Positions 8,666-19,078 of a DNA stretch of 26,442 bases are shown piece by piece (within the stretch, counting starts at the first letter, position 1; every line of letters begins with the position of its first letter). The notes below the pieces were generated by a model. That model did no database searches and was not told the DNA's origin. It saw nothing but the letters and a program-made list of their open reading frames with translations. Position numbers and translations under genes: made by a program. Origin of the DNA: Agrocybe praecox (lineage: Eukaryota; Basidiomycota; Agaricomycetes; Agaricales; Agrocybaceae); assembly GCA_964017145.1 (NCBI GenBank), contig CAXHKQ010000214.1, positions 1-26,442 of the forward strand, given 5' to 3'.

Positions 8666-10335
8666 ATGAGACTCTTCCGATCTAATATTTATCCTGAAAC
8701 CCCCCCTCCCGAGCCAGTCGAGCCCTCAAGCCCTGCTCCTGCCACGCATTCGCTTTTGTCACCAGCCCCAGCTACGGCACCAGCTGGACATACTCCAGGT
8801 ATGAATTTCCAGCTCCTTTTTCTGCCTTCTTTGTATTTAATATCTCCACAGGTCGTAGCGGCACCCCAGGCGCGAACATTGAGGAAGGAAATAATGGTAT
8901 GTTCAAGCTCTTTCGTATTTTTTATTTATTTTTCTGACATTTTCTTAGTTTTCGGGTCCCGCACTCTCCGCGCTCGACAACCTGTCAGTACTTTGCCTAA
9001 TGTATCCAGCGTCGAACCACCACTCCCTGAAGACATGATCCAGCCGTACGTTTCTCCTGGCACCAGTTTCTATGTCGTTACCAGAGGTCGTGCCGTAGGA
9101 ATATTCACTGATTGGTAAGTGAACCATTCCTTTCTTTTCCTTGCATGTCGTTTTCACTAATAATGGACATAGGAACCTTGCGTCTCACGCGGTCTCTGGC
9201 GTTTCGCATAATGGCCACAGCGCCGCTAGGTCTTGGGACGACGCCCTTCGTTGCTACACCGCTGCCTTCGAAGAAGAGATCGTCGAGATTGTCGATGGTA
9301 CAAGCACCCCTGTTGCTAATACCCCGATGGCCAGCCAACGACGCCCTGGACGCGAAGCAAGCGCTTCCGTTAGTAAGTCTCCCACTTGTGATATTTTTGT
9401 CTAATCTTTATTGATGCTCTTTCAGCCCCTGGTCAGAGGTCCGTAACTCACAATGCCAATGCTCCTGAAGGCCCGGGATCCCCAAGTAAGTAAATTATTT
9501 TATTTTCAGTTTTCTTACTCATGGCTTGCAGCCCCTGTTCGTAGGACATGTACTCTCGCACCGCTTGAAATTGCAAGGGAACGCGCAGCGCGTCGTACTG
9601 CCGAATGCAGTACGTTTTTTATTCTTCCCTGATTTTAGGCTTCTGGCAAATATATCATTTCCAGCTGATCACTCGCTAGTCACGCCAAACAGGGGTATGT
9701 CTGTGTTCCCAAAACCCGTGGTTCTGGCTAACACCATTATGTACAGACGCCAATCGTCCACCTTCGCCCTTTACCGGTACGTAATTTCCCTATACCCAAC
9801 TCTCTGGCTGAAATTATATAGGTTACTTTTATTTATCCTCCCCGGATCATGGAAGGGTCGAAATGCAATGTAAGAACAAATTTTCTCACTACCGATTCGT
9901 GCTGTGGTTGACAGTGTGCGCAGTTAATGGCGAGCCAGCGTCTTTGCTTGCGGCAATCACTCGTAGCGGTAAGCCTACTACAATTGTCGTCGGCTAGAAA
10001 CCCAATCACCGCTCCGTCCATATCAAACCGCTGAGCTCACTGCTTGGCTTGCTGGCCCCCCGATTGACGGTGATCCCCCGACGCAATCTCGATCCCGATC
10101 CCCAGCCATCACTGTTCACGGGTCAGATTCGGAGGACGAAGGACCCCCCTCATCATCTTCTAGACCTATCCCATTGGATCCACCACCTCCTTATTCCTCC
10201 TCCACCATTCCGATCATTTATGATGAGGACGGGTATCCTCTCTTTGACTTCAGTCGTGCCGACGTCGAAGCCAACTTGGAACTTGATCGCCTCCTTGCCG
10301 ATCCTCGGGCCATACGCCATCCTCGTTATAACTAG
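8666..10335 (+). CDS. Cargo gene with RNase H1 N-terminal/viroplasmin-like hybrid-binding domain
   Basis: Eleven exons with GT-AG introns of 29-58 nt join to an open frame of 393 residues: 8666-8798, 8852-8896, 8949-9114, 9173-9372, 9426-9485, 9532-9609, 9665-9694, 9747-9776, 9822-9869, 9915-9968 and 9998-10335. Every junction keeps frame, and the stop is TAG at 10333. The N-terminus (1-95) is Pro/Ser-rich and disordered. Residues ~98-146 (FYVVTRGRAVGIFTDW, then VSGVSHNGHSAARSWDDAL) match the pattern of the RNase H1 N-terminal domain (viroplasmin fold), which binds RNA:DNA hybrids or dsRNA: YVV-x-GR-x-x-GI-x-x-xW, then SG and a later aromatic with acidic residues. No RNase H catalytic domain follows. 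The C-terminus is Ser/Pro/Asp-rich with SDSEDEG. Its role in the element is unknown. Binding hybrid or structured nucleic acid during transposition or silencing avoidance is only a guess. Confidence 0.82.
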
Positions 10336-11421
10336 ATAGCGGTGGAGTTCTGTTCGAAGATATGTCAGCTCAGGTCTGGTACATTCGAGTGTAGCAGTAT
10401 TCCTTTTTGTTACCTATGTTTGCGTCTCAAACTAGTCAGTTCAAGTTTCCTCTATATTTTGAAATACAAAATACAATCGAGTTGAGATTAGCGCTCCCAT
10501 TAAACCATGCGCTCCTACACCTGTTGTGGAAATTTAAGATATTAATTAGAAAGCTTGACTACGAAGTTCTGCAATTGACGATTAGCGCATGGCAACGGCG
10601 CCTCAATATGTGTTCAAGTCTCAATCGAGTGTAAGCAAATATTTCTTGTGTACTAGTATCAAAAAAAAATTGGAACAATCCATTGCACACTATCCAGTGT
10701 GAGTACTCCAGGTCTATATATCTTGTATACTATAGGATGATTGACGACTATGTAAATACATAGACCATCGAAGCTACCAGTGATAATAGGTTGGTATTCC
10801 ATATAATCTGCCAAGGTAGACGATCAGGTAAATACCTATTACCTACTGAACCGTTGCACCTATTCACTTCTCAATGTGAGTACTCTAAGTCTATGTGCCT
10901 CGTACAATATTTACTACATGTATAAATATGCTCTCAAATACTCCGATAGGTGGGTGTCTTGTGAAATTAACATCAGACGCCATGTTCAAGTTGCATACTA
11001 TGATACAATCTGAGACGGAACTGTCATACACACTCCGATCGTTGAGAGCTCAAACTCTAGACTTTTGTATGACCGATATGTGTGATGTTAGATAAATTCG
11101 GATGCTACCAATATTTGTCATGTATAATTCGAATTTGACTATCGGTGAGTAGGTACGTTCCCTGACCATAATCTCAATAGTATCAATTGATCATGCATGT
11201 ATGTATTCTCAAAACTCAAATAGGTAGGTATCTCATGAAATTTAACTATTTTTTATTTACTTTCTCTTACTTCGGCTTATTTACTACTGGATATCAAATT
11301 CATAGCTATCTTCAACATGGTTTTTGTGTTCAAAACGGCGAAGTCATAGTATGATAAGAATAGAACTGACCTCAATTTAGCGCATCATTCCACTTCCCCA
11401 CGCTCCTTTTCCGTTGTCACT
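10336..11421. other. Intergenic region upstream of the KDZ transposase
   Basis: About 1.1 kb, AT-rich, with no supported gene. It contains degenerate direct repeats: GTGAGTACTCCAGGTCTAT near 10698 against GTGAGTACTCTAAGTCTAT near 10876, and CTCAAATACTCCGATAGGTG near 10934 against a related CTCAAATAGGTAGGTATCTC near 11214. The pattern suggests old duplications of a ~180-280-bp unit. The promoter of the transposase is presumably within the last few hundred bases. Confidence 0.55.
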
Positions 11422-13906
11422 ATGTCAGCTCGGGCACGAAAACGACAGAAGATAAAGCTTGGAGATACAGTCTCTTACCACGACTCCATTATATTTGACG
11501 ATGATCCTGATGTCATTTATTCCCGTGAAGGAGAACTCAGACGCGTAGGAAATGGAGTCACGAACGCTCCAGCTGAACATATGCCTCTCCTTGTTGACTG
11601 GGAAACGACGGCAACGTGGAGCCCTCAGGATGACGCCGAATACGCGCTCGACCCAGACGAGGAAGCATTCAATAATGCAGTTGATGAACCTATAATCCAG
11701 ATCGTGGATCTACCAGTGAAGCGAAAGAAATATAAGAGAAGTCAAGTTTCTGTGAGTCTTTCTTCTATTAACTCATGACCGTCCTCTTACCATGATTCCC
11801 AGAAACGACCACACGTTGTGTGGAAGAACATATATCGTCAAACATACCTGGAGGAGATGCTTCGCTGGTGCGGGAGAGGCGACTTCCGTAGCGCCAAAGA
11901 TTGCCCCGACTGTGTTTCCCGCCACATACAGCCTCCCCAGGCTCCCGAATACCGCTGTGAAGATTGTTTGATCCCTGATATTGTATGTTCCGCATGTTGT
12001 CTGAAGCGTCATCGTGCACAACCCCTCCACAAAATTTCCGTGAGTACTTCGATACTCTTCCGATTTTGGCTTGTCTTTAGTTACCCCTACCTTCTGGCGT
12101 GTTAGAAATGGACAAGGCATAATTTTGTTCCAGTTTCTCTCAAGGCGATGGGACTCAAGATTCAACTGAATCACGCGGGCATGTTCTGCGAAAACCCACT
12201 TCCATGTCATGCCGCTTTCCTTGTACTGCATACCAATGGAATACATGACATATCAGTCATGTATTGCGGGTGTTCTCGAGCCATTCCCCATCACCTTCAA
12301 CTTCTTCGACGTGGTTTCTACCCATCCACTCAGCTCGTCATCAAAACCTGCGCGACATTTCAATTACTCGACCTTTTGCACAAGTTTTCCTGGACCACCA
12401 AAGCTTCTACATACGATTTTCATCCGGGTATCAATTTACCTGAGGGATGGCAGGATACCCCAGAGGCAACACAGTATGTCCCTTTTCGAAAAAAAAATTG
12501 CAATTCGAAACTGACGTGTAAAACAGATTCATTTACCGTAAATTCATATGTCTTGATGCTAACTTCCGCCTGAAGAACCAAGTTGTTTCGAATTATTCTC
12601 AAGACCCTGGTCTAGGCGTAGGATGGGCTTACATGCTGCCAAGGCAAAAATACGAGAGCTACGTCTTGAGTCGCGTTAATGACGAAGATGTAGGTTTTTC
12701 TTTTTCTTATCTGGGTCGGATGATATCTATTGTTTTTCTTACAGATTAGCACTTGTTCCGGCTTTCAAGCTCTATCCAAGGCCTACACTAAATTCTCAAA
12801 GGGACTTCGACACACAGGTGTCGGTGGAGCTTTCTGCGGGAGATCCAAAATGATACTCCCTGTTGGTATAGGGAACCTGCAGAAAGGCGAACGGTGAGAT
12901 TTAACGCATACGACTCTTTATTTTTGTCTCTTTTTCTAAATCCTTTATTTATCATAGCTACGCCAACATGGACTACATTTTTGGATCCGCCCTTCTACAT
13001 TCGCCCACACCTCGTGTGCTTGTTAGTTACGACATTGCATGCCAATGGTTTGTTAACCTCAATTCGCACATGCTGGCTCACTGGCCGCCCGAAATCCAAC
13101 CCGATGAATCAACAACTTTTATCCCTGCTATTCCCAAACTCCACGAGCCTGCTCACGGCGCAGCCAATCACGAGGTATTCTCTCTGAACCTCATTCCTGG
13201 AGTAGGTCTTTCGGACTTTGAGGTACCGGAACGGGTTTGGTCTGGACACAACGGTCTTGCGAACTCGACTAAAACGCAAGGTCCTGGGTCACGGCAAGAG
13301 GTGCTTGATGATCACTTTGGGTTTTGGAATTGGCTGAAGTACATCAATCTTGGATGCACACTGATGCGGCGTTATAAGGCGGCAATTGCAGAGAGGAATA
13401 TCCAATTGGAAAGTCATCGAGGCCTGACCCTCACTGTCGGCTCAGAAGTTGCTGCGACCTGGGAAGTAATGTTTTCAACATGGGAATCAGACACGTTCCC
13501 AAAGACAAAGCCTAACCCTTACTACTCAAAGGAAGAATGTGGGTATTTCGTTTATCGTAGGTTAAGAAATGAAATTAAATTTGCTCTCCAGGCATCAGTG
13601 AAGCCCAGGTTCGCGAGGTCTTTACTCTGAGCCACATTTACCAAGCGGTACTGGTCAGACTTTTGACTTGTCTGAGCAGTTCTGAGCGGAAATTTAGGAT
13701 TTCCCTCCCAGCCATTTGGCTGGAAAAGACCCCCCAAATGTCCAAGCATTTCCGATCAGAATCACTCAGACAGATCAGAACTGGTCAGACAGCTCAGCTT
13801 TCCGAGCTCCAATCCCTATCTGAAAACTGAGTGAAACCGTTCAGAACTGCTCAGACCCACAGTCAGATCACATGACCAAAGGCTTTACAATTAAAGAAAA
13901 ATGTAG

Positions 13907-13970
13907 TGGAGACACCGGGAATCGAACCCAGAGCCTTGCCAGAGGTCATGTGATATAACTATGGACACTC
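13907..13970 (-). other. tRNA-derived fragment inside the hAT element
   Basis: The minus strand reads CTCTGGGTTCGATTCCCGG followed by TGTCTCCA. That is a T arm with a consensus Pol III B box (GGTTCGATTCC, 13928-13918), a paired stem, and an acceptor 3' strand with discriminator. Upstream, ATAGTTATATCACATGACC resembles a D arm/A box, but the distance to the B box is about 10 nt too short for an anticodon arm, and no 5' acceptor strand pairs with the 3' strand. It is a tRNA relic or SINE-like promoter remnant, not a functional tRNA. Confidence 0.55.
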
Positions 13971-14329
13971 ATCCGACTGTACCATAGAGACTTTGATAGT
14001 TAAATATCTAAAGGTAGCTATATACCTTGATATGTTTTATTTTATTTATTTTGTGGTTATTTTGTCATTTCTGCCAAAACCGTAACATATTACGTCACAT
14101 TAAATGTTTGATAAATATATTTCGAATATTTTAGGAATTATCGTGATTTTTTCATTATTTTAGGAGGTCCGTGTGACATACAAACGACAATTTTTGTAAA
14201 ATTCCCAAAATAGATGTCCGTGCCGCTGCGGAAATTGCCGGCACAGCCACAACCCTCTGCCCTTGCCGCGTCATCAATGTTTTCTTTCTTCCTGACCACT
14301 ACCACCATCCACCCACCCTCTGCCACCAC

Positions 14330-14770
14330 CACATTCCGTCGCCACCACGCCGCAACGCCAACAACGACGTCCACGACGATGATAACGCCAACGACGGCGC
14401 CAGCGACGACGCCAACGACAACGACGACGCCAGCAACGACGCCAACGCCAGTGACGACGACACAACGACGACGACACGTCAGCGCAGAGGACGCCAACGA
14501 CGACACGGCGACGACACCCACGTCAACAACGACACGCACGACGACGACGCAACGACGACGATACGACGGTGACAACGACGACACGAGCGACGACGCCACG
14601 CCAACGCCAACGACGACATCGAACGACACGGCGACGACACGCACGTCAGCGACAACGACGACGACACGAGCGACGACAACGACACGAGCGACGACAACGA
14701 CACGAGCGACGGGGCAACGACACGAGCGACGGGGCAACGACGGTGACGACAACGCCAACGACGAACGCCA
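14330..14770. repeat. Degenerate ACG/ACA/GCG triplet-repeat array in the hAT element
   Basis: About 440 bp of imperfect triplets, mostly ACG, ACA, CCA and GCG on the plus strand, with longer repeated blocks such as ACGAGCGACGACAACGACAC (14668-14710). Threonine-rich or valine-rich open frames on both strands result from the composition and are not genes. Arrays of the same type occur at 25010-25125 and 25955-26110. Confidence 0.9.
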
Positions 14771-15245
14771 GCAAACGAGGCGGCGGCCTTGGGGGCAAGG
14801 GCGTGACGTGGCGAGGTGAGGGGCGGGGCATTTAGGACGATGACCAGGTGAGTACCCCTCCGTTTTCTCGCTCCCCGCCCGTGTCCATAGGCTAGGCCTC
14901 TATCCCTCCTCTCCCATCCCCTTCCTCCTCCCCACCCACTTCCCTTCTCTTCCCTATCCCCTCCCATCTCCTCTTCCCTCTATCCTCCCCTTTCCATACT
15001 CCCTTCCCCCTTTTTCTCCAATTAAAAATAAGTATATAAGTATATAAACATCATGTATATTATGCATTTTCTTAATTAATTGATTTTCGCTTTTTTATAT
15101 GTTTTTTTGTGTGATTCCTATGTTTTTGGTGAATGTTATGTTTTTTTAAACATAAGTAACATTGCATAAAACATGCAAACAGCAAGTTTCCACTAAGTTG
15201 CACAGGATTCTGGATGGAGTCCAGGTCAGAAACACTTGGTAATGG
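14771..15245. other. C/T-rich and AT-rich interior of the hAT element
   Basis: A G-rich stretch (14771-14830) is followed by a long pyrimidine tract (about 14890-15015, mostly CCCTTCCTCC-like), then AT-rich DNA to about 15190. No coding sequence is visible. Confidence 0.7.
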
Positions 15246-15305
15246 TCAGTTCTGCTCAGACTCAGTCAGTTCTGCTCAGACTCAGTCAGTTCTGCTCAGA
15301 CTCAG
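15246..15305. repeat. Three perfect 20-bp tandem repeats in the hAT subterminal region
   Basis: The unit TCAGTTCTGCTCAGACTCAG occurs three times head to tail without mismatch. Single inverted versions (CAGAACTGCTCAGA, GAGCAGTTCTGA) lie in the left subterminal region at about 13670-13690 and 13840-13860. Subterminal repeats of this kind are the usual transposase-binding sites of hAT elements. Confidence 0.9.
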
Positions 15306-16757
15306 TCAGACCCACTTGTTTCCGACCAGTACCGCTTGGTAGGCGTGGGGCAGAGTAAAGTACTGAGGTTCGCCGAGATTTGGCTAACGAGGAGCAAGAC
15401 CGTTTACGCGCAGGAGGAGTAGCCTTACATGCAACAAGTGCTTTTTCTTTCATTACCTTGGGTTTGGAACTGGAGAATTCGCAGTAAGCTTATTTTAAAT
15501 CACACCATTCTTTATATCAATTTGATACCGTTATTTAGGCGCCGCATTTGTCGACGTAGCAAGGAGTTGGGCTCTGGGCTGACTATGCAACAGGAAGGTA
15601 GTCTTACGGAAGACAGAAACCTTCTTCGTGTGCGAATACGGGCATGGGAGCAGTTGCTGCCTATATATATTCCTGGGCTCTTGCAATATCAAACCGACAT
15701 ACAATCATCAGACTCATCCTCGCAGAATCATTTCGATAACCCAGAGGATATCATCCTGTGGCTACCATCTCGCATATCCACCGTTCATCGCAATCGATTA
15801 TGTATTCCAGGCCTTCCCGAGATTGAAGAACGACTCCGTTCTTCTCAGTGTAGCGATAGCTTGGACGCAATCCGGAGTATCCTGAGGATGAAAGATCGTA
15901 TGATTATTTTCAAGAACAAGAATGTCCGGGGTCAGCGAGACGGAACGAGGTCACGAGCCTTCATTGACAGAGTCCACCAGAAGGCTAGGAATGCTGCAGA
16001 GAAATATCGGGCTGCTAGAGAAGCTAAGATGAAACTTTTGGGGCCCGGAGACTGGGAAAGGAAATTTAAGGTCCTCGCCGACAGTGATATTCGTGGTTAC
16101 AAGGATCCAACCCGTGTTCGTGAACGTCGTGGCCGTCCTGGAACCCTCGAAGATGGCCAACAATATGAAGAAGAACCACAACCTGCGGATGGTGATAACG
16201 TCCACCTAATTCCTGATGTTCGTGAGCGACGTGATGGAACTGGTGAAACACGACATACACTTTCGTGGATTTGGTTGACAAATTCCTCAAGCCCCACCAC
16301 CCGCAGCGAAAACGCCTTGGACGACTCGTTCAGAGTTGAGTGGGGCAAGAGCCGTGCTCGTGCGTCCCGCGCTGCGGAAGAAGTCCTATTGCTCAAAGAA
16401 GAAATGCGACGTGTTTTGAAGTATCTCGAATGGAAGGAGCGATGGTGGATGGAACGTCGAACAACAAGGACAGACTGCAGCGGCGATATTTTGGAAGGTC
16501 TTCACGCATATGCTCGAACTCAGGGGCAGCTCCAGTCTTCACTCTATGCTCATTTCAAGGAGATGTGGGCAAAACCTCTCAGTGAACCCGTACACATCGC
16601 CATCGACGACTTACTCAATATCGGTATCACCGCAAGATTGATGAACGACGACGACGAAGCAGATGACTCGGAAAGTGAAGATGATGACTCAGATGATGAC
16701 GCTGAACTACCTCTTGACACTCCCACCCGCAGCCCACCATGTCTTAACGAGGAGTAG

Positions 16758-17571
16758 ACTTATGATATTTCCCTGCTATCTCACCTCAACGTCACTCAAA
16801 TGTCGCTCATTATTATCTTGGATTTCTCATCGTCATTTTTTTCGTAGTTCTTCCTCATATTGTTTCTCTTTACATCAACTACATACATTAACTACAAGCT
16901 ACACCTATATGTCATATACTGCCCGTCGTGAATTTGATTTCTTGCCTTGAACCCTAACTTGAGCCGAAAGTTGCGGAATCACGAAGTCGTTTCAAACTCC
17001 GCTCTCTTCACTTCGTCACTCACTTGCGTATTCATCCGTATTCACTTTAGCCGTTCATGTTACACGGTAGAGTTCACAGTAAGCCTTTTTTGTAGGCCAT
17101 TTTATCTATAACCTAACTAAAATTTCAGATATGTAATCCAACGTATCAAGGAGGGCATCAGGATGAAATCTGTGGTCTGATGTTCCTCACCGTCGCATTA
17201 AACACCACACATTCTCCTCACCTTACAACTCCAATGTGATCTTCTTCCAAATACCAACTTTGGACGTACCAGCAACTTAATTTGAGCCCTAAATCTTGTC
17301 AATCGTTGATGCGTGTGCCCTCGATGCCCTCCGGCACTTGAGCAGATTCCTGGGACCTGGTGTCGACTTGCTCTTCTTTCATGCGCCTCGTGGTTTATTC
17401 GGTCTCAATTTTATGACTTCTTCACCCTTTGCCCTCAATTGCGCGCTCGCCTTTGCCACGGCCTCGACCGACTCCTTCTAATCACCATTCCTTGTTTTTT
17501 GGTAACGGCCAATCCCAACTCCCATTTGTATGAACCACGGTCAACCATCATCATCCACCTCTTTCGCTCTA
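16758..17571. other. Non-coding region downstream of the transposase gene
   Basis: About 0.8 kb without a credible gene. It begins just after the TAG stop of the transposase and includes its presumed 3' UTR. Short open frames here show no family resemblance and are not supported. Confidence 0.55.
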
Positions 17572-18290
17572 GATACTACATAATCACGTCCAACTCTGCT
17601 ATTTCGACCATCTTCACTGCCATCGCTAATGTTACGTCTTCCCTTTTTTGGGCCGATACTTACAACCATTTCAATACACTATTTCCCACTATTTCCACCC
17701 CTCTTGCCCCGGTCATCGTCGTTGTTACGTCCTCCAATTTCTGGGCCAACGCTTACGACCATTTCAATACACTGTTCCCTACCATTTCCACCCTCTCGCC
17801 CCCGTCATCGTCGTTGCTACATCCTCCACTTTCTGTGGCCGACGCTTGATACTACATAATCACACCCAACTCTGCTAATTCGACCATCTTTGCCACCATC
17901 ACCGTTGTTCGGTCCTCCACTTTCTAGGCTGACGCTTGCATTCAACTCAATACACTATTTCCCATCAATTCCGCCCCTCTTGCCCCCGTCATCGTCGTTG
18001 TTACGTCCTCCGATTACTGGACCAACGCTTGCATTCAACCCAAGACACTATTTCCCACTATTTCCACCCTCTTGCCCCCGTCATCGTCGTTGCTATATCC
18101 TCCACTTTCTGTGGTTAACGCTTGATACTACATAATCACATCGAACTCTACTAATTTGACCTTCGACCCTTTTTTCCGCTATTGTCGTTGTTAGATTCTC
18201 CAGGCTGATGCTTGCATTCAACTCAATACGCTACTTTCCATCATCTCCACCACTTTTGCCCCTGTCATTCTCGTTACATCTTCCATGTCT
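17572..18290 (+). repeat. 276-bp tandem repeat with internal ~88-bp subrepeats
   Basis: GATACTACATAATCAC starts at 17572, 17848 and 18124, exactly 276 bp apart each time, giving two full copies and a shorter third. Within each copy a shorter unit with TTTCAATACACTATTTCCC, CATCGTCGTTG and TACGTCCTCC recurs about every 88 bp, so it is a higher-order repeat. It lies inside the giant element between the transposase and the right terminus. Confidence 0.9.
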
Positions 18291-18977
18291 TAGTCGTTTC
18301 TGTGCTCCCTCTACCCACACGTTTCCATTTCTTTCTCGCTCTCACTGGCATCGTAAAATAACATTCGTCTCCATTGTGGTCATCACCTCACCTTTCGGTA
18401 ATCTTTATGTTGAAATCTTCATGTTGTCTTTCTTCCTTGATCTCTCAATAAAAATAAAAATATTTATTTACATGTTTTGAGGCAAACACAAGTATTTATG
18501 TGTTTCGCAGGCCTTTCTGAATGCGTCATTGATTATATAAAGAGTGTGAGAAGATTAGATTAGATTCTAATCGGATTTTACATCCGTGACCGGTGTACCC
18601 GAATGCGCAACTATTTTTAAACGTCATCCAAAATCATGGGCGTCAATCCATCGTTTGCTGAGCTCTTTTTGGGGAGCAAAGAGGCAGGATATTCCTAATA
18701 TATATTATATGTCCATTACACCAAGAAGCGCCCCGAAAGGAGCATTAGTGGCGCCAAAAATAATAATTTCGAGTGCAAAGTGGTCAATTATGCAATAAAC
18801 TGTTTGTCTATGTTTACCTACTCTTTCCCCAAGAAACTGGGCGCCAACCAAAACACCTAGCGCGCTTATATATTGTATTATTTAAGACATACACCCAACA
18901 TACACCCACACAATTATATATGGGTGCCATTTTCGGCCATTTTCGGCAGCAACAAACCTAGTGGCCCAGTCATGACA
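18291..18977. other. Right subterminal non-coding region of the giant element
   Basis: AT-rich DNA without a supported gene. Motifs around GGCGCC and CGAAAGGA (18729-18755, 18839-18843) mirror those in the left subterminal region (4898-4909) in inverted orientation, suggesting that the terminal similarity once extended several hundred bases inward. Confidence 0.5.
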
Positions 18978-19070
18978 GTGCATCCCAAATAGGAAGTCAG
19001 GCAACTGCCCATATGCATGTATCAAGCCGTTAGGCAACTGCCAGGGTTTGATACATGAATGTAGCGTCTA
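18978..19070 (-). repeat. Giant element right terminal inverted repeat
   Basis: This is the partner of 4589-4680. On the plus strand it contains AGGCAACTGCCCATATGCAT, ATGTATCAAGCCGT and AGGCAACTGCCAGGG. CATGTATCAAGCCGT is shared exactly with MITE 2 (20096-20110). Confidence 0.8.
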
Positions 19071-19078
19071 AGGCTGGC

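Larger units (their letters stand above)
13615..15365. mobile_element. hAT-type non-autonomous element (1,751 bp)
   Basis: The ends form inverted repeats of about 44 bp: the right, reverse complemented, begins CAGTACTTTACTCTG; the left has GAGGTCTTTACTCTG; both continue to TACCAAGCGGTACTGGTC. The flanks are the identical 8-mer AGGTTCGC (13607-13614 and 15366-15373). An 8-bp duplication plus a CAG terminus is the hAT signature. Subterminal CAGAACTGCTCAGA-type motifs are scattered at both ends. There is no transposase. The interior holds a tRNA-derived fragment, a triplet-repeat array and a C/T-rich tract. It interrupts the KDZ transposase. Confidence 0.93.
11422..16757 (+). pseudogene. KDZ-superfamily transposase with CxC2-type cysteine cluster, interrupted by an hAT element
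   Basis: Exons 11422-11751, 11803-12039, 12106-12473, 12527-12689, 12745-12893, 12958-13538, 13592-13614 continuing at 15374-15483, and 15539-16757 join to 1,059 codons with every phase matching. Residues ~140-190 form the CxC2-type zinc cluster (DCPDC, YRCEDC, CSACCLKRHRAQPLH). The KDZ catalytic core follows with CLDANFRL, SYDIACQW and EVPERVWSGH, supplying the likely Asp, Asp and Glu of an RNase H-fold transposase, then STKTQGPGSRQEVLDD and WNW. The C-terminal part has TRHTLSWIW, EWGKSRARA and LLLKEEMRRVLKYLEWKERWW, and ends in an acidic tail. The hAT insertion sits in a VRRDLANEE coding stretch with an 8-bp duplication, and the frame is perfect once it is ignored. The segment between TYDF and HPGINLPEGW looks shorter than I expect for the family: a Cys-rich stretch seems to be missing. 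Confidence 0.92.
4589..19070 (+). mobile_element. Giant KDZ-superfamily DNA transposon with cargo genes (~14.5 kb)
   Basis: The ends carry related inverted repeats of about 90 bp. Reading inward, the left has TAGATGCTA, CTGGCAGTTGCC, GATACATGCATATGGGC and GACTTCCTATTT; the right has TAGACGCTA and the same three blocks. Both flanks are fragments of one minus-strand LINE in the correct order, which independently places the boundaries. Inside are a KDZ transposase, an HBD-domain gene, a large divergent gene with an HMG-like segment, a 276-bp tandem repeat and AT-rich subterminal DNA. An hAT element has inserted in the transposase gene. I see no convincing target-site duplication, and part of the LINE is missing at the junction, so the insertion may have been followed by a flanking deletion. 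Confidence 0.8.

Noticed and set aside
13539..13630. Continuation of KDZ exon 6 to the stop at 13628
   Set aside because: A 53-nt GT-AG intron (13539-13591) fits better: it restores the frame reading ISEAQVRRDLANEE across the hAT insertion.
13907..13970. Functional tRNA gene
   Set aside because: The 3' half is convincing, but the anticodon arm is too short and no 5' acceptor strand pairs with it.
14214..14819. Long Thr-rich plus-strand ORF (and Val-rich minus-strand ORFs) over the hAT interior
   Set aside because: Open only because the ACG-type triplet array lacks stops in several frames. No domain and no homology pattern.
17296..17859. ORFs of 60-178 codons downstream of the KDZ transposase
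   Set aside because: They run into the 276-bp repeat, overlap each other in several frames, and show no conserved motif.
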